Assembly: GCF_019890725.1 (NCBI RefSeq)
Contig: NZ_JAINZZ010000054.1
Span: forward strand, 1-53,707
DNA: 53,707 nucleotides
Source of the DNA: Actinacidiphila acidipaludis
Lineage (GTDB): Bacteria > Actinomycetota > Actinomycetes > Streptomycetales > Streptomycetaceae
Reading direction: 5' to 3'
The position numbers and the translations under genes are program-made. Numbering within the stretch: position 1 is the first letter of the stretch; every line of letters starts with the position of its first letter. Shown one piece after another: positions 7,647 to 14,738 of this stretch. Under the pieces are notes generated by a model. The model was not told the DNA's origin, did no database searches, and saw only the letters and a program-made list of their open reading frames with translations.

Positions 7647-7844
7647 ATGGTTTCAGCCGCATGCCCGCCACGCGCAGAGGGCAGTGTCGCCGGTGCGCAG
7701 GCGGCCGCTGCCGCGCCGTATCTGGACTGGACCGAGTGGTCCACCACCAAGGACGGCAAGGGCGGAACCGGCACGTCGATCCCCGGTGCAATATCCTCCC
7801 AGACGAGCGTGTCCGCGCGTGGGCACGTACGCGTCACTGAGGAG
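7647..7844 (+). other. In-frame N-terminal extension of SigR (SigR' isoform)
   Basis: The sigR frame is open upstream to GTG 7629. ATG 7647, with an AAAGG-type Shine-Dalgarno 7 nt before it, would add 66 residues to SigR. In S. coelicolor a longer, unstable SigR' is made from the induced promoter and allows fast shut-off. Here the extension is poor in regular structure and contains YLDWTEWSTTKDG. Because the SigR-type promoter lies upstream of this start, only stress-induced mRNA would reliably carry it. Confidence 0.6.
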
Positions 7845-8513
7845 GTGGGTCCGGTCACCGGCACCGACGACAGCACGGCGGATACCGCGGGTGCGTCCGG
7901 CACGGGAGAAGCGCACGAGAGCGACGCGGAGCGCGCTGCGCGCTTCGAGCGCGACGCTCTGGGCTTCCTCGACCAGATGTACTCGGCCGCGCTGCGGATG
8001 ACCCGCAATCCGGCCGACGCCGAGGACCTGGTGCAGGAGACGTACGCGAAGGCGTACGCGTCCTTCCACCAGTTCCGTGAGGGCACCAACCTGAAGGCCT
8101 GGCTGTACCGCATTCTCACCAACAGCTTCATCAACTCGTACCGCAAGAAGCAGCGCGAGCCGCTGCGCAGCGGGTCCGAGGAGATCGAGGACTGGCAGCT
8201 GGCCCGCGCCGAGTCGCACATGTCGACCGGTCTGCGGTCGGCGGAGTCGCAGGCGCTCGACCACCTGCCCGACTCCGACGTCAAGGCGGCTCTGCAGTCC
8301 ATTCCGGAGGAGTTCCGCATCGCGGTCTACCTCGCGGACGTCGAGGGCTTTGCCTACAAGGAGATCGCCGACATCATGGCCACACCCATCGGGACCGTGA
8401 TGTCGCGACTGCACCGCGGACGGCGGCAGTTGCGCGAACTCCTCGAGGACTACGCGCGGGAGCGCGGGCTCGTCCCCGCGGGCGCGGCAGATGAGAAGGG
8501 CGCGGATTCATGA
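7845..8513 (+). CDS. sigR: ECF sigma factor SigR (thiol-oxidative stress)
   Basis: 222 residues from GTG 7845 (VGPVTGTDD), which corresponds to the start used for S. coelicolor SigR. Region 2 contains FLDQMYSAALRMTRN and DAEDLVQETYAKAY. Region 4 contains FRIAVYLADVEGFAYKEIA and TPIGTVMSRLHRGRRQLR. SigR binds core RNA polymerase and directs thioredoxin, mycothiol and protein quality-control genes after disulfide stress. It overlaps rsrA by 4 nt (ATGA), so sigma and anti-sigma are made in step. A SigR promoter precedes the operon. A 66-residue longer form is possible (see the extension entry). Confidence 0.95.
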   Translation: MGPVTGTDDSTADTAGASGTGEAHESDAERAARFERDALGFLDQMYSAALRMTRNPADAEDLVQETYAKAYASFHQFREGTNLKAWLYRILTNSFINSYRKKQREPLRSGSEEIEDWQLARAESHMSTGLRSAESQALDHLPDSDVKAALQSIPEEFRIAVYLADVEGFAYKEIADIMATPIGTVMSRLHRGRRQLRELLEDYARERGLVPAGAADEKGADS

Positions 8514-8818
8514 GCTGCGGCAACGCACATGAGACGGACTGCTCGGAGGTGCTCGGCCACCTCTACGAGTACCTCGACAACGAGATGTCCGAGGACGCCT
8601 GCGCCAAGTTCAGGCAGCACTTCGACGAGTGCCACCCGTGCCTGGAGAAGTACGGACTCGAACAGGCCGTGAAGAAACTCGTCAAGCGCTGCTGCGGCTC
8701 CGACGACGTCCCCACCGACCTGCGGTCCAAGGTGATGATGCGGATCGAGCTGATCCGCTCCGGCGAGTCGGTCCCCGAACCGGAGACCGTCACGCCGACC
8801 GAGGCGCCCTCGGCCTGA
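8510..8818 (+). CDS. rsrA: Anti-sigma factor RsrA, zinc redox switch for SigR
   Basis: 102 residues. All cysteines known from RsrA are present: C3, C11, C31, C41, C44, C61 and C62, plus the zinc-ligand histidine H37 (HxxxCxxC at 37-44). Reduced zinc-bound RsrA holds SigR inactive. Oxidation makes a C11-to-C41/C44 disulfide, expels zinc and frees SigR. The CC pair at 61-62 is not required in the S. coelicolor protein. ATG 8510 overlaps the sigR stop by 4 nt. Confidence 0.96.
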   Translation: MSCGNAHETDCSEVLGHLYEYLDNEMSEDACAKFRQHFDECHPCLEKYGLEQAVKKLVKRCCGSDDVPTDLRSKVMMRIELIRSGESVPEPETVTPTEAPSA

Positions 8819-8990
8819 CACCCCGGTTCCGGGGACGTCCGAACACCGCACGTCACCCGTGCGGGTGAGCGGCGGCCACCAGCGCTCTGCGACGGCGGGC
8901 GCGGCCCTATCCTCCTGAGTCTCCGACGGGCTCGGCAGGGGATGGGGCCGCGCCCGCCGCGCACTTTCGAGGAGCTGGAGGGGAGCCGCC

Positions 8991-10463
8991 GTGCCGGGCA
9001 CGTCCCGTCGCCCGCTGCCGCGCGAGGCCCGCGTGACCGTCGTCGCGGTCTGTGCGGCCGGGGCGCTGTGCGCGGCGCCCGCCGCGGCGTCCGCGACCGC
9101 CTGGGGCACGGTGGCGGTGCTGGCCGTGCTGTACGCGCTGTGCGAGCCCGGAGTGGTCCCCGTGGGCCGGCACCCGCCGTCCGCCGTCGGCCCCTTCGTG
9201 CCCGTGCTGCTGGCCGGCGCCCTGATCCTGCCGCCGTCCGCCGCCGCGCTGGTCGCCGTGCCGGGATCGCTCGCCGGGCGCCCGCTGCCGTGGGTGCGGC
9301 GCTGCTGGCGGGCCGGGCACCTGGCGGTCGCGGTGTGGACCGCGGCGCTGGCCGCCCGGCTGCTCGGCGGGCCCGCCGCGCTGCGCGCCGCCGACCTGCC
9401 GTACGCGCTGCTGCCCGCCGCCGTCGCAGCGCTCGTCTTCAGCCTCGTCAGCACCGCGCTGACCGGCGCCGTACTGGTCACCGCCGAGCGCTGTCCGCCC
9501 GCCACGGCCTGGGGCGACCCGCTGCCGGCCGCGCTGGGCCCGCACCTGACGTACGGGCTGGTCGGCCTGACCACCGGGCTGCTGTGGCTGCGCGGGTACG
9601 GCGCCTTCGCCGCCGTCCTGGTACCGCTGCCGATGTACGTCGCCTGCTGGGTGTTCGCCCGGGCCCGCCGGGTGCGCGCCGCCCACGACGCCACCGTGCG
9701 GGCGCTGGTGCAGGCCGTCGACCTCAAGGACCCGTACACCCGCGGCCACAGCGAACGCGTGGGCCGCGCCTCGGCGCTGATCGCCGCGGAGCTGGGCATG
9801 GACGACGACCGGGTGGACACCCTGCGGCTGGCGGGCATCCTGCACGACATCGGCAAGCTCGGCGTGCCCACCCGGGTGCTGCGCAAGTCCGGCCCGCTGG
9901 ACCCCGAGGAGCGGCGGCTGATCCAGCTGCACCCCGAGTACGGGCACGAGATGACCCGCGGGGTGGCCTTCCTGGAGGAGGCCAGGGCGGCGATCCTGCA
10001 CCACCACGAACGCCTCGACGGCTCCGGCTACCCGCACGGCCTGGCGGGCGCGGAGATCCCCGAGCCGGCCCGCGTGGTGGCCGTCGCCGACGCCTTCGAC
10101 GCCATGACGTCCACCCGCTCGTACCGGCCGGCGCGGCCGGTCGCCTCGGCCCTCGCCGAACTCCAGCGGTGCTCCGGGACGCACTTCGACCCCCCGATGG
10201 TCGCCGCCCTGACCCGCGCCCTCACCCGGCAACCGGACGTCACGGCGCCCCCGGACGCCCCCGCGGCGCCGGGTGGCCCGTGGCCCGCCACCGCACCGAC
10301 CCCGTCGGCACTTCCGTCCGCGCCCGGCCCCGCGCCCGAGCCCGCCGCCGGGCGGCCGGCCCCGACGGCGGCGCCCGCGTCGCACCGCGTGCCGCGCCAG
10401 GCCGCCGCCCCCACCTCCGTGGGGGAAGGGGTGCTGCTGGCGGTGTGGGCGGTGGGCGCGTGA
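8991..10463 (+). CDS. Membrane HD-GYP domain phosphohydrolase
   Basis: 490 residues. The N-terminal ~220 residues are hydrophobic, with several membrane segments (MASE-like), and a cytoplasmic HD-GYP domain follows. It carries GHSERV, HDIGK (H285-D286), HPEYG, HHHERLDGSGYP and VADAFDAMTS, which is a complete set of metal ligands plus the GYP motif. Such enzymes hydrolyse cyclic di-GMP to pGpG or GMP; some cleave other cyclic dinucleotides. The last 70 residues are Pro/Ala rich. GTG 8991 has a GGAGGGGAG ribosome-binding site. It overlaps the next HD gene by 4 nt (GTGA). A membrane-fixed c-di-GMP phosphodiesterase is the best reading. Confidence 0.88.
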   Translation: MPGTSRRPLPREARVTVVAVCAAGALCAAPAAASATAWGTVAVLAVLYALCEPGVVPVGRHPPSAVGPFVPVLLAGALILPPSAAALVAVPGSLAGRPLPWVRRCWRAGHLAVAVWTAALAARLLGGPAALRAADLPYALLPAAVAALVFSLVSTALTGAVLVTAERCPPATAWGDPLPAALGPHLTYGLVGLTTGLLWLRGYGAFAAVLVPLPMYVACWVFARARRVRAAHDATVRALVQAVDLKDPYTRGHSERVGRASALIAAELGMDDDRVDTLRLAGILHDIGKLGVPTRVLRKSGPLDPEERRLIQLHPEYGHEMTRGVAFLEEARAAILHHHERLDGSGYPHGLAGAEIPEPARVVAVADAFDAMTSTRSYRPARPVASALAELQRCSGTHFDPPMVAALTRALTRQPDVTAPPDAPAAPGGPWPATAPTPSALPSAPGPAPEPAAGRPAPTAAPASHRVPRQAAAPTSVGEGVLLAVWAVGA

Positions 10464-11773
10464 GGAAGGCGGGCACGGCGGCGGGCTGGGCCCTGGCCGT
10501 CGGCGTCGGCGGTTTCGTGGTGTGGGGCGTCGGGTGGGCGGCGTACGCCGGGGTGCGCGAGCCGGGGGCGGCCTGCGCGTTCGGGGGCGTCGTGCTGCTG
10601 GGGGAGCTGCTGCGGGTGCCGCCGGGCACCGACCGGGAGGGCGCGCCGCTGGCCACGGCCGGCGGGCTGGGCTATGCGCTGCTGGGCCCCACCGCGGCGG
10701 GTGTGGCCCAGGCGGTGGCCGTCGTCGCCGTGGCCACCGGGGCGGCCGGGCTCATGGCCCGGGCGGCCGGGCCGCGGGCCGGGCACGGCCGCCACGGACG
10801 GCACGCGCGGAAGGCCGGGCCACCGCGCGTCGAGGCCGCCGCCCGTCGGGTGCTGCTCGTCGCGTTCGCCGCGGTGTGCTGCCAACCGCTCGGCGGCGGG
10901 GACGTGTTGACCGGTACGGCCGGCGCTCCCCGGGCCGCATTCCTGGTGGCCGTCCTCGGGGCGACCGCGCTGTGGGACGCGGTGCTGGCCGCCGCGGTCG
11001 GGGCGGCGGTCGGGGCAGCCGGGGGCGGCCGCCCTTTCGCGCCGGGACTGCGGGACGGGGTCAGGGGCCTGGCCGGGATCGGCTCGGCGGTGTGCGCGGG
11101 CGGCGTGGTGATGGCGCTGGCCGTGCGCAGCGCGGGCCTGTGGGCGGTCCCCCTGGTCGCCCTTCCGCTGCTGCTGACGCAAGCGTCGCTGCGCGGGCAC
11201 GCGGCCGTGCGGGCGACCTACCGGCAGACGGTCGGCGCCCTGGCGCGGGCCACCGAGGTGGCCGGCTACACGCCGCCGGGGCACGCCCGCCGGGTGAGCG
11301 AACTGGCCGTCGCGGTGGGCCGGGAGCTGGGCCTGCCGGCCAGGCAGCTGACGCTGCTGGAATATGCCGCCCTGATGCACGACATCGGCCAGTTGTCGCT
11401 CGTCGACCCGGTGCCGGGCGGGGCGACCGAACCGCTGGACGGTGAGCGCCGCCAGACCATCGCCGCGCTCGGCGGCGAGGTGGTACGCCGAACGGGTGCC
11501 CCCTCCGAAGTCGCCCTGATCGTCGAGCGCCAGGCGCACCCGTTCCGGGAGCAGCCGCTCGCCGGCCGCATCGTGCGGGCCGTCAACGCCTACGAGGACC
11601 TCACGGCCGAGGCGGCGGCGCCCGCCGGACGGCTGGCGGCGGTGGAACGCCTGCGGCTGGCCACCGGCTACGAGTACGACCCACGGGTCGTCGAAGCTCT
11701 CACCAGGGTCCTCGCACGGCAGTCCACCCGGACATGGTTGGATGCGGGTGGGGAGGGCAAGGAGGTCGGGTGA
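10460..11773 (+). CDS. Degenerate membrane HD-GYP-like protein
   Basis: 437 residues, same layout as the preceding gene: membrane segments to about residue 255, then an HD domain. HD is kept in LMHDIGQLSLV, but the lysine of HDxGK is Q, the HPEYG histidine is absent (RRQTIAALGGEV), and the HHE-GYP stretch has become VERQAHPFREQPLAGR. Most metal ligands are therefore lost and the domain is unlikely to hydrolyse c-di-GMP in the usual way. It starts at GTG 10460, inside the stop of the upstream gene. A regulatory partner of the active HD-GYP protein is the simplest idea. Confidence 0.8.
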   Translation: MRKAGTAAGWALAVGVGGFVVWGVGWAAYAGVREPGAACAFGGVVLLGELLRVPPGTDREGAPLATAGGLGYALLGPTAAGVAQAVAVVAVATGAAGLMARAAGPRAGHGRHGRHARKAGPPRVEAAARRVLLVAFAAVCCQPLGGGDVLTGTAGAPRAAFLVAVLGATALWDAVLAAAVGAAVGAAGGGRPFAPGLRDGVRGLAGIGSAVCAGGVVMALAVRSAGLWAVPLVALPLLLTQASLRGHAAVRATYRQTVGALARATEVAGYTPPGHARRVSELAVAVGRELGLPARQLTLLEYAALMHDIGQLSLVDPVPGGATEPLDGERRQTIAALGGEVVRRTGAPSEVALIVERQAHPFREQPLAGRIVRAVNAYEDLTAEAAAPAGRLAAVERLRLATGYEYDPRVVEALTRVLARQSTRTWLDAGGEGKEVG

Positions 11774-11875
11774 AGCCCCGCTCTCACCTGCCTGGACGGT
11801 CGGGCTGAGACAACGCCCGAAGTGTGCAAGGTTGGTGTCGTACGGGGAAGGCACGGGGGGAGGCGGGAAACAACG

Positions 11876-12880
11876 TTGAAGATCTTCGGAAGAGTGCGGC
11901 ACCGGCCGTCGCCCACGTGGCGCCAGGCCACCGACCGGGCGTTCTCGCTGATCGACGACGGCCGCTACGAGGATGCGGGCGCGCTGCTGACCCGTGCCGC
12001 CGATCTGGAGCCGTGGCTCTCGGAGTCCTGGTACAACCTCGCGCTGCTGCACAAGTTCCGGCACGACTGGGCCCAGGCGCGGATCGCCGGGCTGCGGGCC
12101 GTCGCCCTGCTGGACCGGCCGGTCGGCGCCCCCGACTGGTGGAACCTGGGCATCGCCGCGACCGCCCTGCAGGACTGGCCGCTGGCCCGCCGCGCCTGGC
12201 AGGCGTACGGGCTGCGGGTGCCCGCCGGAACCGCCGAGCGCAGCGGCGAGGAGTCGGTGCGGCTGCCGCTGGGCAGCGCCGCCGTGCGGCTGTCGCCCGA
12301 GGGCGAGGCCGAGGTCGTGTGGGGCCGCCGGCTGGACCCGGCGCGCATCGAGGTGCTCTCCATCCCGCTGCCGTCCTCCGGGCGCCGCTGGGGCGAGGTC
12401 GTGCTGCACGACGGCGTCCCGCACGGCGAGCGGGCGACCGCCGACTCCCCGGGCAGCGCGGTCTACCCGGTGTTCGACGAGATCGAACTGTGGGCGCCGT
12501 CACCGGTCCCGACCTGGCTCGTGCTGCTGGAGGCCGCCACGGAGGCGGACCGGGACGCGCTGGAACGGCTGGCCGCGGACGCCGGATACGCCGCCGAGGA
12601 CTGGTCGTCCTCGGTACGGCTGCTGTGCCGGACCTGCTCGGAGAGCCGGATGCCCACCGACGACGGGTCCGGGGCCACCCGCGACCCGCACGACCACGGC
12701 GAACCCGGCCACCCCGGTCACCTCAGCCACACCAACCGCGGCAGCGAGGGCGTGCGCTGGACCCCCGAGCGGGAGTGCGGCATCGCCGCGCCCGCCGGCC
12801 TGGTCCGCGGCCTGCTGGACAGCTGGGTCGCCGACAGCCCCGGCACCCGCGACTGGCGCGACCTCGAAGAGGTCTGCTGA
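11876..12880 (+). CDS. Tetratricopeptide-repeat protein, function unknown
   Basis: 334 residues if started at TTG 11876 (LKIFGRVRHRP), which has GGAGG at 11859-11863, a rather long spacing. The frame is open to GTG 11822, giving 352 residues, but that extension is not conserved-looking. The N-terminal half contains about three TPR units (AFSLIDDGRYEDAGALLTRA, SESWYNLALLHKF, WWNLGIAATALQDW). The C-terminal half has a possible metal site with CRTCSES and a His/Asp-rich segment (DPHDHGEPGHPGH). TPR proteins are protein-binding scaffolds. There is no catalytic motif I recognise. The spacing to the HD gene is about 100 bp, so it may have its own promoter. Confidence 0.75.
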   Translation: MKIFGRVRHRPSPTWRQATDRAFSLIDDGRYEDAGALLTRAADLEPWLSESWYNLALLHKFRHDWAQARIAGLRAVALLDRPVGAPDWWNLGIAATALQDWPLARRAWQAYGLRVPAGTAERSGEESVRLPLGSAAVRLSPEGEAEVVWGRRLDPARIEVLSIPLPSSGRRWGEVVLHDGVPHGERATADSPGSAVYPVFDEIELWAPSPVPTWLVLLEAATEADRDALERLAADAGYAAEDWSSSVRLLCRTCSESRMPTDDGSGATRDPHDHGEPGHPGHLSHTNRGSEGVRWTPERECGIAAPAGLVRGLLDSWVADSPGTRDWRDLEEVC

Positions 12881-13040
12881 GAAGAGGTCCGCTCCGTGAG
12901 GTTCGGTCCGTGAGGTTCGGTTCGGAGCTTCGGTTCGCGGACGCCCCGGGCCCGCTCACGCGGGGAGGGCATCGCCCCCTTGCCGGGCCACGTAGGCTGG
13001 GCAGGATCACTTTCAGGATCCGGGAAGGCTAACGGCGGAG

Positions 13041-13664
13041 ATGTCCCAGCAGCAGACTGAGCACGACCACGAGTTCCTCGACGACGTGACGGACGCCGAG
13101 GCGCGCGAGCAGGCCCACCGCGAGCGCGGCACGGCCCGCCCGATCACCGTGGTCGGCAACCCGGTCCTGCACCGGGAGTGCAAGGACGTAACGGCGTTCG
13201 GCGACGAGCTCGCCGCCCTGGTGGACGACATGTTCGCCTCGCAGCGCGCGGCCGAGGGCGTGGGCCTGGCCGCCAACCAGATCGGCGTCGACCTGAAGGT
13301 CTTCGTCTACGACTGCCCGGACGACGAGAACACCCGGCACGTCGGCGTCGTGTGCAACCCGGTGCTGGAGGAAGTGCCCGCGGACAAGCGGCGGTTGGAC
13401 GACTCCAACGAGGGCTGCCTGTCGGTGCCCGGCGCCTACATGGAACTGGCCCGCCCCGACTACGCGGTGGTCAGCGGCCAGGATCTGAAGGGCAACCCGA
13501 TCCGGGTGCGCGGCACCGGCTACTTCGCCCGCTGCCTGCAGCACGAGACCGACCACCTCTACGGCCGCCTCTACATCGACCGCCTGTCCAAGCGGGACCG
13601 CAAGGACGTGCTGCGGCAGATGGCCGAGGCGACCCCGAAGTTCGAGACGGTCCCCAACGACTGA
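13041..13664 (+). CDS. def: Peptide deformylase
   Basis: 207 residues. The three hallmark motifs are GVGLAANQIGV (73-83), EGCLSVPG and QHETDHLYG (the HExxH-type motif HETDH), which bind the catalytic metal and remove the formyl group from nascent proteins. An N-terminal extension of about 30 residues (MSQQQTEHDHEFLDDV) precedes the domain, as in the longer actinobacterial deformylases. ATG 13041 has GGAAGG upstream. A TAGGCT -10-like box lies at 12993-12998. The gene is followed by a strong bidirectional hairpin facing nrdB. Confidence 0.95.
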   Translation: MSQQQTEHDHEFLDDVTDAEAREQAHRERGTARPITVVGNPVLHRECKDVTAFGDELAALVDDMFASQRAAEGVGLAANQIGVDLKVFVYDCPDDENTRHVGVVCNPVLEEVPADKRRLDDSNEGCLSVPGAYMELARPDYAVVSGQDLKGNPIRVRGTGYFARCLQHETDHLYGRLYIDRLSKRDRKDVLRQMAEATPKFETVPND

Positions 13665-13673
13665 TCCGCGCAC

Positions 13674-13699
13674 GGCCCCCGCGGAAAGCCGCGGGGGCC
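13674..13699. terminator. Bidirectional terminator between def and nrdB
   Basis: A perfect 11-bp GC stem (13674-13684 with 13689-13699) with an AAAG loop sits between the convergent def and nrdB genes. There is no long T-run, as is common in streptomycetes. Confidence 0.8.
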
Positions 13700-13712
13700 G
13701 GAGGGGTCCGGC

Positions 13713-14738
13713 TCAGAAGTCCTCGTCCAGGGCCACCGTGCCCTCGACGGCGACCTGGTACGCGGAGGGGCGGCGCTCGAAGAAGTTGGTGAGCTCCTGC
13801 ACGCCCTGCAGCTCCATGAACGCGAACGGGTTCTCCGAGCCGTAGACCGGCGGGAAGCCCAGCCGGACCAGCCGCTGGTCGGCCACGCACTCCAGATAGG
13901 CGCGCATCGACTCGGTGTTCATGCCGGGCAGGCCGTCTCCGCACAGGTCGCGGCCGAACTGCAGCTCGGCCTCGACCGCCTCGCGGAGCATGTCGGTGAC
14001 CTGCTCGCGGAGGTCCTCGTCGAAGAGCTCCGGCTCCTCCTTGCGTACGGTGTCGACCACGTCGAAGGCGAAGCTCATGTGCATCGTCTCGTCCCGGAAC
14101 ACCCAGTTGGTGCCGGTCGCCAGGCCGTGCAGCAGGCCGCGCGACCGGAACCAGTACACGTAGGCGAAGGCCCCGTAGAAGAACAGGCCCTCGATGCAGG
14201 CCGCGAAGCAGATCAGGTTGAGCAGGAACCGCCGGCGGTCGGCGCGCGACTCCAGCCGGCCGACCGACTCCACCGAGTCCATCCAGCGGAAGCAGAACTG
14301 CGCCTTCTCGCGGATCGAGGGGATGTTCTCCACCGCCGCGAACGCCGCCGCCCGGTCGTCCGGATCGGGCAGGTAGGTGTCGAGCAGGGTCAGGTAGAAC
14401 TGGACGTGCACGGCCTCCTCGAAGAGCTGGCGGCTCAGGTACAGCCGCGCCTCGGGGGAGTTGATGTGCTTGTACAGCGTCAGCACCAGGTTGTTGGCGA
14501 CGATCGAGTCACCGGTCGCGAAGAACGCCACCAGCCGCCCGATCAGGTGCTGTTCGGCGGGCGTGAGCTTGGCGAGGTCGGACACGTCGGAGTGGAGGTC
14601 GACCTCCTCCACGGTCCAGGTGTTCCTGATGGCGTCCCGGTACCGCTCGTAGAAGTCCGGGTAGCGCATCGGGCGCAGGGTGAGCTCGAACCCGGGGTCG
14701 AGCAGGTTCCGGCCGCGGGCGGGGATGGTGCTGGTCAT
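13713..14738 (-). CDS. nrdB: Class Ia ribonucleotide reductase small subunit NrdB
   Basis: 341 residues from ATG 14738, chosen because it overlaps the nrdA stop (TGATG). A second ATG at 14747 would add three residues. NrdB holds the dinuclear metal-tyrosyl radical cofactor. Ligand motifs seen are FEEAVHVQFY and DETMHMSF (E..E..H pattern), with the hydrophobic helix FYGAFAYVYW. The protein ends GTVALDEDF, the acidic/aromatic tail that docks NrdA. It is translated together with nrdA. Confidence 0.95.
   Translation of the reverse strand: MTSTIPARGRNLLDPGFELTLRPMRYPDFYERYRDAIRNTWTVEEVDLHSDVSDLAKLTPAEQHLIGRLVAFFATGDSIVANNLVLTLYKHINSPEARLYLSRQLFEEAVHVQFYLTLLDTYLPDPDDRAAAFAAVENIPSIREKAQFCFRWMDSVESVGRLESRADRRRFLLNLICFAACIEGLFFYGAFAYVYWFRSRGLLHGLATGTNWVFRDETMHMSFAFDVVDTVRKEEPELFDEDLREQVTDMLREAVEAELQFGRDLCGDGLPGMNTESMRAYLECVADQRLVRLGFPPVYGSENPFAFMELQGVQELTNFFERRPSAYQVAVEGTVALDEDF

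Noticed and set aside
8942..11773. A 943-codon frame in one piece through the HD-GYP region
   Set aside because: Its first two thirds are a shadow of the 490-residue HD-GYP frame. Only the part from GTG 10460 looks like protein.
12881..12945. Direct repeat TCCGTGAGGTTCGG between the TPR gene and def
   Set aside because: It is present only twice with a small variant between. No regulatory meaning can be supported.
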